Part shown: in pieces, positions 1-7,884 of the stretch
Layout: every line of letters begins with the position of its first letter
Position numbering within the stretch: position 1 is the first letter of the stretch
From: RCIO01 sp965232405
GTDB taxonomy: Bacteria; Pseudomonadota; Alphaproteobacteria; Rhizobiales; Rhizobiaceae
Assembly: GCA_965232405.1 (NCBI GenBank)
Contig: OZ246966.1
Location: forward strand, 2,046,001-2,110,000
DNA: 64,000 bases
Direction of reading: 5' to 3'
The notes under the pieces: generated by a model
Database searches by the model: none
What the model was told of the DNA's origin: nothing
Seen by the model: the letters and a program-made list of their open reading frames with translations, nothing else
Program-made: the position numbers and the translations under genes

Positions 1-588
1 GGTCATGATCTCATAGTCGTCGCCGACGGCGGCGCGAACGGCTGCCAGGCGCGCGCGATCGTCGGACCCATGCGGACGGCCGATCTTGACCTTGGAGCCC
101 TTGAAGCCTTTCGCCTTGGCTTCGACCGCATCGTCCACCAGTGCCTGCGTCTCAATGTGCAGCCAGCCGCCTTCGGTCGTGTAGAGCGGGCACTTCTCCT
201 TCGCGCCCCCCGCCAGTTTCCATAGCGGTACGCCCAGCTTCTTGCCGCGCAGATCCCAGAGTGCCGTGTCGATTGCGGCAAGGGCGATCGAGGTGATTGC
301 GCCGATGGTGGTGGCGTGGGTGGCAAATTCCAGCTCGTGCCAGATCGCCTCGATCCGGTCGGCATCGTTGCCGATCAGGCGCGGCGCAAGGTGGTCGGAC
401 AGCAGCCGCATGACTGACGAACCGCCTGTGCCGATCGTGTAGGAATAACCGGTTCCGGACGCGCCATCGGCGTCGGTGATGGTGACAATCGGTGTTTCCT
501 GGCTCTCGAAACTCTGAATGGCGTCGGTGCGTTTGACCTTGGGAACAAGGTCGACCATGCGCAGTTCGATTTTTTCAATCAGCGCCAT
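1..588 (-). CDS. Enolase-superfamily (mandelate racemase/muconate lactonizing) enzyme, 3' part cut by window edge
   Basis: Only the first 196 residues are visible; the reading frame stays open to base 1. The N-terminal capping domain is present and the barrel begins. 'SKVKIGRP' near residue 165 carries the KxK lysine pair (K166, K168) that provides acid/base catalysis in the MLE and MR subgroups; the metal ligands lie outside the window. ATG 588 follows the TGA of the ABC ATPase gene after 3 bases, so it is the last visible gene of an operon with a sugar-type importer. Family logic suggests a sugar-acid or hydroxy-acid dehydratase or racemase; the exact substrate cannot be read from the sequence. 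Confidence 0.85.
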   Translation of the reverse strand, partial: MALIEKIELRMVDLVPKVKRTDAIQSFESQETPIVTITDADGASGTGYSYTIGTGGSSVMRLLSDHLAPRLIGNDADRIEAIWHELEFATHATTIGAITSIALAAIDTALWDLRGKKLGVPLWKLAGGAKEKCPLYTTEGGWLHIETQALVDDAVEAKAKGFKGSKVKIGRPHGSDDRARLAAVRAAVGDDYEIMT

Positions 589-591
589 CGC

Positions 592-1689
592 TCAGCCCCT
601 GAGGCTCGCGCCGGTGCCGGCGTCGAACAAATGCGCCTGGCTGAGATCGAATGCCAGCTCGATTTCGTCTCCCGATTTGAGCGGCCGTGGATTGAGCATT
701 CGGGCGATCCAGTCGTCGCCGGCAAATTCGGCAAAGACAAGCGTCTCGTTGCCCAGCGGTTCGGTTATCGACACCTTCGCTCTGGTGGTGTGGACGTCGG
801 AATCCTGGCCGGAATGGATGCCATGTCCGGCGGGAAACAGATCGTCGGGGCGCAGGCCGAAGGCGACCTTCTGGCCGGCGCTTACACGGTCCCTGAACTG
901 CTGTGGCAGAGGCAGCGTGTCGCCGTTCTGGAATGTCAGCTTGCCGTCATCCACCGTTGCGTCGCGCAAATTCATGGTGGGCGAGCCGATGAACCCGGCA
1001 ACGAAGCGCGTTGCCGGGCGCTGGAACACTTCTTCCGGCGAGCCGACCTGCTCGATATGGCCGTCGCGCATGATGACGATACGGTCCGAAAGGGTCATCG
1101 CCTCGACTTGATCATGCGTGACATAGATCACCGTGGACTGGACCTTGGCGTGCAGCTTCTTGATCTCGGTGCGCATCTGCATGCGCAGCTTGGCGTCGAG
1201 GTTGGAAAGCGGTTCATCGAACAGGAATACGTCCGGCTGCCGAACGATGGCGCGGCCCATCGCGACGCGCTGGCGCTGCCCGCCCGATAGCTGCGAGGGG
1301 CGGCGCTCAAGCAGTTCCTCGAGGCCAAGTGTCTTGGCGGCGTCGGCAACGGCGGCATCGATTTCGGATTGCGACCGGCCCGCGATCTTGAGCGAGAAGC
1401 CCATATTCTCGCCGACCGTCATATGCGGATAGAGCGCATAGGACTGGAACACCATTGAGATATTGCGCTGGCGTGGCGGCAGATGATTGACGACGCGGTC
1501 GCCGATGAAGATCTCGCCGCCACTGATGTCTTCAAGTCCGGCGATCATGCGCAGCGTCGTCGACTTGCCGCAGCCGGACGGACCGACGAGGGCGACGAAT
1601 TCGCGGTCCTTCACATCGAGATCGATGGAGTGAACCACCTCGATGGTTCCGTACTTCTTGACCAGGTTTTTGAGCGATACGGTTGCCAT
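592..1689 (-). CDS. ABC transporter ATP-binding protein, MalK/UgpC type (CUT1 family)
   Basis: 365-residue cytoplasmic ATPase that powers the importer encoded just upstream. Walker A GPSGCGKST (about residues 36-44), Q-loop in VFQSYALYPH, signature LSGGQRQR (about 134), Walker B DVFLFDEP and H-loop YVTHD (about 190) are all intact, followed by a C-terminal TOBE/regulatory domain of about 120 residues as in MalK. A longer frame exists upstream, but the ATG at 1689, two bases after the permease stop, gives the standard N-terminus MATVSLKN. It is co-transcribed with two permeases, a binding protein and the enolase-superfamily gene. Confidence 0.93.
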   Translation of the reverse strand: MATVSLKNLVKKYGTIEVVHSIDLDVKDREFVALVGPSGCGKSTTLRMIAGLEDISGGEIFIGDRVVNHLPPRQRNISMVFQSYALYPHMTVGENMGFSLKIAGRSQSEIDAAVADAAKTLGLEELLERRPSQLSGGQRQRVAMGRAIVRQPDVFLFDEPLSNLDAKLRMQMRTEIKKLHAKVQSTVIYVTHDQVEAMTLSDRIVIMRDGHIEQVGSPEEVFQRPATRFVAGFIGSPTMNLRDATVDDGKLTFQNGDTLPLPQQFRDRVSAGQKVAFGLRPDDLFPAGHGIHSGQDSDVHTTRAKVSITEPLGNETLVFAEFAGDDWIARMLNPRPLKSGDEIELAFDLSQAHLFDAGTGASLRG

Positions 1690-1691
1690 TC

Positions 1692-2558
1692 TTATACCTT
1701 GACCGCGCCGGAGGTGAGGCCGGAGACGAGGTGTTTCTGGACGATGAAGGTCAGCGTCAGGGCCGGTATGATCATCACCACAGCAAGCGCGCACATGCCG
1801 CGCCAGTCGATGGTGAATTCGGCGGTGTAGTCGAGCAGACCGACCGGCAGTGTCTTGGAGCCGGTGGAGCGGGTGAGCTGCGAGGCCAGCGCAAACTCGT
1901 TCCAGGAAATCAGGAAGGCGAAGATGCCGGCTGATGCAATGCCGGGGCGGGCCAGCGGAAACTCGACCTGCCAGAATGCCTGCCAGCGTGTGCAGCCATC
2001 GATCTGAGCGGCTTCGGCCAGATCACGCGGCACCTGCCGGAAGAAGCCGTCGATCAGCCAGATCGTGAAGGGCACGTTGAGCGCGACATAGGCGAGGATC
2101 ATGCCGAAATGCGTGTCGATGATGCCGAGCCGCGCATAAACGAAGAAGAGCGGCAGCGAGAGCGCAATGCCGGGCACAGTGCGGGTCAGCATGAAACCGA
2201 GGAAGATGGCCGTCTTGCCGCGGAAACGGTAGCGCGCGAAGGCGTAACCGCCTGCCATGCCGACCGCGAGCGCGATCACGGTCGAAGTGACCGAGATGAT
2301 GACGGAGTTGCGGAAATAGTCGATCACCGGAATGCCGCCCTGACCGACACCGGAGAACATTGCGACATAGGCGTCGAAAGAGAGCTCGCGGGGAATCCAC
2401 ACCGGCGGCTTGGCCATGATCTCAACTGTCGGGCGCAGCGAGGACAGAACGATCCAAAGACCTGGCAGGCAGATGATGGCCATGGCGAGGAACAGGCCGA
2501 TGAGGTGGGCCCATTTGAGCATCCCGGCCTTGATCCGGTATGTCGCGGTGGAATCCAT
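1692..2558 (-). CDS. Sugar-type ABC transporter permease, MalG-like
   Basis: 288-residue inner-membrane permease of the CUT1 family with about six transmembrane segments, the first near residues 15-35. The EAA motif that docks the ATPase is visible as 'DLAEAAQIDGCTRWQAF', followed by 'PLARPGI'. The ATG at 2558 lies two bases after the stop of the first permease; the longer open frame upstream overlaps that gene and is not used. It is expected to form the heterodimeric channel with the MalF-like protein at 2561-3457. Substrate is unknown but the family carries mono- or oligosaccharides and related polyols or acids. Confidence 0.9.
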   Translation of the reverse strand: MDSTATYRIKAGMLKWAHLIGLFLAMAIICLPGLWIVLSSLRPTVEIMAKPPVWIPRELSFDAYVAMFSGVGQGGIPVIDYFRNSVIISVTSTVIALAVGMAGGYAFARYRFRGKTAIFLGFMLTRTVPGIALSLPLFFVYARLGIIDTHFGMILAYVALNVPFTIWLIDGFFRQVPRDLAEAAQIDGCTRWQAFWQVEFPLARPGIASAGIFAFLISWNEFALASQLTRSTGSKTLPVGLLDYTAEFTIDWRGMCALAVVMIIPALTLTFIVQKHLVSGLTSGAVKV

Positions 2559-2560
2559 CG

Positions 2561-3457
2561 CTACCACTCCGCGCCGACCTGCGCCCGCGCCTTTGCGAGC
2601 TGGCGGAAGAACAGCACGGTGAACAGGATCGACAGCAGGATGGCGATATATGCCATCGCATTGGCCAGCCCCATGCGGGCGTCGGAATAGGCGGTGCGGG
2701 CGATCAGCGTCCACAGGATCTCGGTGCGGCCAGCCGGCCCGCCATCGGTCATGATCTTCACGATGTCATAGGCGCGCGCAATGTCGAGCGAGCGGATGGT
2801 CATCGCGATGAATGCGAACGGCATGATGAACGGCCATGTAACATAACGAAAACTCTGCCAGGGCGTGCAGCCATCGACCTTTGCGGCTTCCAGCGGTTCG
2901 CGCGGCATGGCCATCAGGCCTGCGAGGATGAAGATCGCGAACACCGCGGTCGATGACCATATCTCGGCGGTGAGGATGGCGATGAAGGCCAGTTGCCCGT
3001 CGATCAGCCAAGGAATGGCGCGGTCGGTGAGGCCAAGCGACTGCAGCGCATTGTTTACCAGACCGATATTGTCGTTGAACATGAACTTGAACTGGAAACC
3101 GACCAGGACGGGCGAGAACATCATCGGGAACATCATGATGGTTCGCAGGATCCGCTGGCCGCGGGAGGCCTTTTCGACCAAGAGGGCTATGCCCAGCCCT
3201 AACACCATTTCAAGATTGAGCGCGAAGGTCAGCAAAAGCACGGTGCGACCGAATGCGACCCAGAATTCCCAGTCCGACAGCAGCCGTTCGTAGTTGCGGA
3301 AGCCGATGAAGGTGTAGATGGAATCCGGCCGCGTCAGCCGAAACGGGGTGAAGCTCGAATAGAGCGACAGCATCAGCGGCACGACCACGACCGCCGCCAA
3401 AACGATGAAGGCGGGCAGCAGAAGCAGGACATGGGGAGCGGGTTTCCACCCTCTCAT
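2561..3457 (-). CDS. Sugar-type ABC transporter permease, MalF-like
   Basis: 298-residue inner-membrane permease with about six hydrophobic segments, starting with residues 10-30. The EAA loop is seen as 'PLEAAKVDGCTPWQSF'. It follows the binding-protein gene after 120 bases that contain a strong stem-loop (3534-3565) and is tightly packed against the next permease. Start ATG 3457 has only a weak Shine-Dalgarno, which together with the stem-loop suggests lower expression than the binding protein. Partner of the 1692-2558 permease. Confidence 0.9.
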   Translation of the reverse strand: MRGWKPAPHVLLLLPAFIVLAAVVVVPLMLSLYSSFTPFRLTRPDSIYTFIGFRNYERLLSDWEFWVAFGRTVLLLTFALNLEMVLGLGIALLVEKASRGQRILRTIMMFPMMFSPVLVGFQFKFMFNDNIGLVNNALQSLGLTDRAIPWLIDGQLAFIAILTAEIWSSTAVFAIFILAGLMAMPREPLEAAKVDGCTPWQSFRYVTWPFIMPFAFIAMTIRSLDIARAYDIVKIMTDGGPAGRTEILWTLIARTAYSDARMGLANAMAYIAILLSILFTVLFFRQLAKARAQVGAEW

Positions 3458-3533
3458 CGGATCACCGTTTCAAGACAGGTCTGGCGCATAGTCGCGAAAA
3501 ATCGGGCGCATCGCCACAGCCGATGCGGACATG

Positions 3534-3565
3534 AAAAAGGAGCGCGACCGAAGCCGCGCTCCTTT
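3534..3565 (-). terminator. Stem-loop after the binding-protein gene (partial terminator/mRNA stabiliser)
   Basis: Perfect 11-base inverted repeat, AAAGGAGCGCG (3536-3546) and its complement (3555-3565), with an 8-base loop. On the minus strand it begins 12 bases after the binding-protein stop codon and is followed by a five-T run, which is the form of an intrinsic terminator inside the operon. It would reduce read-through into the permease genes or protect the 3' end of the binding-protein mRNA. Confidence 0.75.
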
Positions 3566-3577
3566 GCGGGAGGAGCG

Positions 3578-4894
3578 TTAAAGCTCGCCTGCGTCTTCGA
3601 GGATCTGCGTCGCCTCGGCAGCCGCGTCGTCAAGAGCCTGCTGGGCCGTCTTGTCGCCCAGGATCGCTGCCTGCAACTCGGGATAGACCGCGTTGGAGAT
3701 CTCGATCCATGACGGCGACTGCGGCACAGGATAGGCGCCATTGGCGGCTGCCTGGAATGCCTGCAGCACTTCCTGGCGATAGGCGTCACCCTCGGCTTCG
3801 GCGATGACCCAGTCCCAGACCGCGTCACGCGTCGGCAACGGCCCGGCGCCGGCTTCCAGCTTCTGGCTCTCCTCATTGGTGAGGAACCAGACAAGCGAAG
3901 CCGCTGCTTCCTTGTTGGCGCAGCTCTCGGTGACCGAGAAGCCGTGGTGCCCGGACCAGCCGGTGCGCGCGCCGCTCGAACCCATGGGCGGTGCAATCAC
4001 GCCGACATCGCCAGCGACCTTGGATGCGCCCGGGTCGTTGAAAAAACCGGCCCAGCCCGGCCAGTCCAGATTGAGCGCGACTGTGCCCGACGCGAAGCCC
4101 TGGCCGAGATCGTCCCAGAGATAGTTGGTCGTGCCCGCGGGAACTGCCTTGGCCTCATAGAGATCGACGAACCAGTTGAGTGCGCGCACGCCCGCCTCGG
4201 AATTGAAGGCCGGGCGGCCGTCGGCGTCGAGATATTCGCCGCCTTCAGCGCGCAGGATCTCATAGAAGCGGCCGTTGATCGCCTCTTCCTTGCCGGCATA
4301 TTGCGTGCCGTAGAAGTCTGGCGGGTTGGCAAAGAATTTCGCCTGATCGGACCACTGCTGAAGCGTGTCCGGCGGCGTCAGGTCGTAGCCGTACTGTTCC
4401 TTGAACTTCGCCTTGTTGTCCTCATCGGCAAACAGGCTCTTCTGGTAGTACATGGCTGACACGTCGAACTGCGCGCGCGGCAGCATGACGACCTTTCCGC
4501 CAAGCGTCGAGGCATCGATGTTGGCATTGACGAAAGCCTCGATTTCCGATGCCGGCAGCAGCGCTGCGAGGTCGGTATAGATACCCGGATATTGCGGGGC
4601 GAAGGATGAGTGGTTGGAACCCACGCACCAGTTGATCGCGCCGACAGCGATGTCGGACTTGATTTCCTTGTCGAGCTCGAAGTGGTTCTTCTTGGAAATG
4701 ACGTTGACCGTGGCTCCGGTGGCGGCCTCCCACTCGGCGATGCGCGAATAGAGATTTTCGTATTGCTGTCCACCGATGAGTTTTGCGTCGATGGTCACGC
4801 CATCGAACTTGCCCGGCAGTTCCTGGGCAAGTGCGGCGTGGCTGGTCATCAATGCGACAACGCCGACGGATACGCCGGCAAGCAACTTGTTCAT
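3578..4894 (-). CDS. ABC transporter substrate-binding protein (extracellular solute-binding family 1)
   Basis: 438-residue periplasmic binding protein. A Sec signal peptide runs from MNKLLAG to an ALA-Q cleavage site near residue 23. The mature protein has the two-lobe family 1 layout, with 'YYQKSLF' and 'GFSVTESC' segments typical of sugar-type binding proteins. The ATG at 4894 is preceded by a strong GGGAGGAG ribosome site; the upstream in-frame extension is discarded. First gene of the operon and divergent from an IclR regulator, which is the likely controller. The substrate is not deducible, though the linked enolase-superfamily and lactonase-like genes suggest a sugar acid or aldose. 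Confidence 0.9.
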   Translation of the reverse strand: MNKLLAGVSVGVVALMTSHAALAQELPGKFDGVTIDAKLIGGQQYENLYSRIAEWEAATGATVNVISKKNHFELDKEIKSDIAVGAINWCVGSNHSSFAPQYPGIYTDLAALLPASEIEAFVNANIDASTLGGKVVMLPRAQFDVSAMYYQKSLFADEDNKAKFKEQYGYDLTPPDTLQQWSDQAKFFANPPDFYGTQYAGKEEAINGRFYEILRAEGGEYLDADGRPAFNSEAGVRALNWFVDLYEAKAVPAGTTNYLWDDLGQGFASGTVALNLDWPGWAGFFNDPGASKVAGDVGVIAPPMGSSGARTGWSGHHGFSVTESCANKEAAASLVWFLTNEESQKLEAGAGPLPTRDAVWDWVIAEAEGDAYRQEVLQAFQAAANGAYPVPQSPSWIEISNAVYPELQAAILGDKTAQQALDDAAAEATQILEDAGEL

Positions 4895-4941
4895 AAGCCT
4901 CCTCCCGAGACATTTGAGCGGCATGGAGGGCAACAGCCCCG

Positions 4942-5049
4942 ACTTTCCGTTCGCGGAAAGTTCATTCATATACAAACATCTTCTTCACTGGCGGTCAAGC
5001 TGGCATGTTGTGTTTCGCGTCCCTATGCGTATATGAATGTCTTCATTCA
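4942..5049. promoter_or_regulatory. Divergent promoter/operator region with inverted repeats (IclR candidate sites)
   Basis: The space between the importer operon and the iclR-type gene contains three repeat structures. CATTCATATAC at 4963-4973 and its exact complement at 5029-5039 form an 11-base inverted pair 55 bases apart, one near each divergent gene. TGAATG-TCTT-CATTCA at 5034-5049 is a compact palindrome overlapping the second arm. An 8-base hairpin with a TTCG loop lies at 4942-4961 in the probable 5' leader of the binding-protein gene. The symmetric pair is a good candidate for the regulator's binding sites; no footprint is implied. Confidence 0.5.
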
Positions 5050-5059
5050 CGGGGGAAGC

Positions 5060-5842
5060 ATGGAAGCCGAAGACGAGCGCTATCGCGCGCCGGCACTCGA
5101 CAAGGGGCTCGATATTCTCGAGTTGCTTGCGAGCATTGACGGCGGACTGACGCAGGCCGAAATCGCCAAGCAGCTGGGACGCAGTCCGAACCAGTTTTAC
5201 CGCATGCTCGACCGTCTGGTGCGGCGGGGTTATGTGACCCGCATCGACGGGGATCGCTATTCACTGACGTTGAAACTTTTCGGACTGGCCCAGTCACACG
5301 CGCCGGTGAGGCGACTGGTTTCCTATGCGACGCCTTTCATGCGTGAACTGGCGGAGGAAACCCGGCAAGCCAACCAGCTTGCTGTATTCGACCGCGGGTC
5401 AGTCGTTGTCGTCGCACAGCAGGAAGCGCCCGGATATTGGGGCATCTCAATCCGTGTCGGCTCGCATATCAGTCTCTATGACACCGGCTCCGGGCATGTG
5501 CTGGTCGCCTTCCGCTCGCAGGAAGAGCGGATGATGATGATCAACGAGTATTCGCGGAGCAGCGAGGAGCCGAACGTCTCCTACGAGTTCTTCAAGCGCC
5601 TCGACCAGATACGGGATCGTGGCTACGAGATGATGCCGAGCGCGCAGACGGCCGGCGTATACAATCTGTCGGCCCCGGTGCTGGCGCCGGACGGCAAGGC
5701 GATCGCAGCGCTGACGGTTCCGTATATCAATCTCGTCAACGTGCCCCAGGCACCGGACATCACCGGCACGCTGGACAAACTCCAGCAGACCACACGACGT
5801 CTTTCGGAACTGGCTGGCGTCGAGTCGGACAGTTCCGGCTAG
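5060..5842 (+). CDS. IclR-family transcriptional regulator
   Basis: 260-residue regulator with an N-terminal winged helix (about residues 8-70, 'LTQAEIAKQLGRSPNQFYRMLDRL' region) and a C-terminal IclR effector-binding domain (about 85-250). It is divergent from the ABC operon and precedes the amidohydrolase gene by 69 bases, so it probably controls one or both in response to a small acid or lactone. The ATG at 5060 has a GGGGGAAG ribosome site; an upstream ATG at 5033 is in frame but falls inside the operator-like repeats, and the much longer frame upstream is antisense to the binding-protein gene. Confidence 0.88.
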   Translation: MEAEDERYRAPALDKGLDILELLASIDGGLTQAEIAKQLGRSPNQFYRMLDRLVRRGYVTRIDGDRYSLTLKLFGLAQSHAPVRRLVSYATPFMRELAEETRQANQLAVFDRGSVVVVAQQEAPGYWGISIRVGSHISLYDTGSGHVLVAFRSQEERMMMINEYSRSSEEPNVSYEFFKRLDQIRDRGYEMMPSAQTAGVYNLSAPVLAPDGKAIAALTVPYINLVNVPQAPDITGTLDKLQQTTRRLSELAGVESDSSG

Positions 5843-5911
5843 ATTTCCTATTTGAACAATCTGTTTCCCTGTGAAAGGTTTGGCGTGCGGCTGGACCTGG
5901 GAGGATAAAGC

Positions 5912-6748
5912 ATGATCGTCGACACACATCTCCATGTGATCGACCGCAGGGCGCTGGATTATCCGTGGCTTGCGGAAGTCGAAGCGCTGAACCGGGACTG
6001 GTCCTATGATGCATATGCGCTTGAGGCGCGTCGTGCGGGCATTGCCCGAACGCTGCACATGGAAGTCGATGTAGCGCCCGAGCGGATCGAGGACGAAACC
6101 GCCTACATCGAAGCGCTTGCCGAAAAGCCCGGAAGCCTGATCGCCGGAGCGATCGCATCATGCCGGCCAGAGGAGGAAGGGTTCGCTGCCTATCTGGAGC
6201 GGCATCAGGCCAACCCGCTGGTCAAAGGTTTCCGGCGGGTTCTGCATGTCATGCCGGACGAGTTGTCCGAGCACCCGCTGTTTCGTGAAAACATTGCCCG
6301 GATCGCGGGGACAGGACTGACCTTCGACCTTTGTGTTCTGCCGCACCAATTGCCGAAAGCGATCGCGCTGGCCGATCTTGCGCCCGATGTTCGATTCATT
6401 CTCGATCATTGCGGGGTGCCTGACATCAAGGGCGAGGCACGGGAACCCTGGGCAAACGATATTGCCGAACTGGCGAAGCGCCCCAATGTTACTGCCAAGA
6501 TTTCCGGTGTGGTTGCCTATGCGGACGCCGATAGCTGGATTGCCGAGACGCTGCGGCCGTGGGTGGAACACACGATCGGAGCTTTCGGCTGGGACAGGGT
6601 GGTGTGGGGCAGCGACTGGCCTGTCTGCACGCTGGGCGGCGGACTGCTTGCCTGGGTCGCGGCAACGCACACCATTCTGAACGGCGTGAGCCCCGACGAG
6701 AGGCGCAAGCTGCTGGCAGCCAATGCGGAGCGCATCTGGCAGCTCTAG
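5912..6748 (+). CDS. Amidohydrolase family 2 protein, lactonase-like (COG3618)
   Basis: 278-residue metal-dependent TIM-barrel hydrolase. The N-terminal 'DTHLHV' gives the HxH metal motif, 'ILDHCGVPD' near residue 165 gives a further conserved His, and 'VWGSDWPVC' near residue 230 carries the catalytic Asp. The closest characterised relatives are L-fucono-1,5-lactonase and 2-pyrone-4,6-dicarboxylate lactonase. A GGGAGG ribosome site precedes ATG 5912. It probably opens a sugar-acid lactone feeding the enolase-superfamily enzyme at 1-588. Its stop codon overlaps by four bases the stop of the convergent gene 6745-7884. Confidence 0.82.
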   Translation: MIVDTHLHVIDRRALDYPWLAEVEALNRDWSYDAYALEARRAGIARTLHMEVDVAPERIEDETAYIEALAEKPGSLIAGAIASCRPEEEGFAAYLERHQANPLVKGFRRVLHVMPDELSEHPLFRENIARIAGTGLTFDLCVLPHQLPKAIALADLAPDVRFILDHCGVPDIKGEAREPWANDIAELAKRPNVTAKISGVVAYADADSWIAETLRPWVEHTIGAFGWDRVVWGSDWPVCTLGGGLLAWVAATHTILNGVSPDERRKLLAANAERIWQL

Positions 6749-7884
6749 CCGATGAAGCTCTCGGCGAACATGCGGTTCAGGTCAGACACAACGGGCTTGG
6801 CGTTTTCCGCCGATTGAAGCCCGGCATTGAGGCGGGCTGCCGCCTTCTCCTGAAAGCTCATATAGCCGCTGTGGCGGGGCCGCATCCACGCGTTGTCCAA
6901 CGTGCGCCGTGTGTTGCGATAGAAATCGTTGGTGACCGCGTTGACGGCGGCGTCTTCCCAACCTGCCGCATGACCCGGCTGTCCGCCGGCGGAGGCGAAG
7001 AGACCGCGCTGCACATCGCCGCTCGCGACCCAATAGGCAAAGTCGGTTGCTGCTTCCACGTTTGAACCGAACGCCGAGACGGCGATACCGGTTCCACCCA
7101 GGGCTGAGCCGACCGGTCCGTCACTGCCTGCTGCTGGAATGTCGGCAAAGGCAAGCCGGTTCGAGCGGAAGCCTTCGATGCCGTAATTCACATATCCGTA
7201 GATAAGCGGTGCGCAGGCGAAGTCGCTGCCCGCTTCGCCCATCGCCTCGAAGACGGCGATCGGGTCCATGCCGAAACATTCCGCGGGCACATGCGCGACC
7301 AGTCCAGCGATCAGGTTGTAAACCGCAGCACCATCATGTGCTGAAATGAGGTCGCCGGGGCCGTTTGTCTCGCAGGGCGTGCCGAGATTGGCAGCCAACG
7401 TGAAGAAGGTCATCAGCGAGTGAGGCGGCCGCATCGGAATCAGCACCCGCCCTTGTTCGGCGAGACGCACAACCTCACCCCAATCGGCCGGTGCGCGGTC
7501 CAAAAGGTCGGGCCGCCAGGCCTGCACCTGAGCCGCGGCGTCGATCGGGAAACCCCATTGGCGGCCGCGCCAATTGTAGCTCTCGTACGATCCGCCGATG
7601 CTGGCGGCGAGCAACGCTGCGCGGTCCTCGTCGCGCCCTTCAATATCGAGTGGCGATAGGCCGTTCTGGTCCGCTATCTCGCCGACATGGGGGTGGTCGA
7701 TGACGATCAGGTCGTATTGGCGCGCCAGCTCCTCAACCGGAAAGGACTCGAAGCCCTGCAGCGAGCGCTTGTCCCACGAGATTTCGACGCCGGTCTGGGC
7801 AAGCCACTCCTTCGCGCAGGCGACCATCGGGTCGTAACCGCGCGGATGGCTCCAGGTCATGCCTTTCAGCTTGACGCCGCTCAC
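6745..7884 (-). CDS. Extracellular solute-binding family 1 homologue without signal peptide
   Basis: 379 residues that match the mature two-lobe fold of sugar-type binding proteins ('WSHPRGYDP' at the start, 'ALGGTGIAVS' and 'FAYWVASGDVQRG' later), but the protein starts directly with mature-type sequence and has no hydrophobic leader. The GTG start at 7884 overlaps the CoA-transferase stop (GTGA), which leaves no room for a signal peptide in frame without running into that gene. It is the third gene of a MaoC / CoA-transferase operon and no permease follows it. It may be a cytoplasmic ligand sensor or carrier, as NasS is for nitrate; this role is inference. Confidence 0.78.
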   Translation of the reverse strand: MSGVKLKGMTWSHPRGYDPMVACAKEWLAQTGVEISWDKRSLQGFESFPVEELARQYDLIVIDHPHVGEIADQNGLSPLDIEGRDEDRAALLAASIGGSYESYNWRGRQWGFPIDAAAQVQAWRPDLLDRAPADWGEVVRLAEQGRVLIPMRPPHSLMTFFTLAANLGTPCETNGPGDLISAHDGAAVYNLIAGLVAHVPAECFGMDPIAVFEAMGEAGSDFACAPLIYGYVNYGIEGFRSNRLAFADIPAAGSDGPVGSALGGTGIAVSAFGSNVEAATDFAYWVASGDVQRGLFASAGGQPGHAAGWEDAAVNAVTNDFYRNTRRTLDNAWMRPRHSGYMSFQEKAAARLNAGLQSAENAKPVVSDLNRMFAESFIG

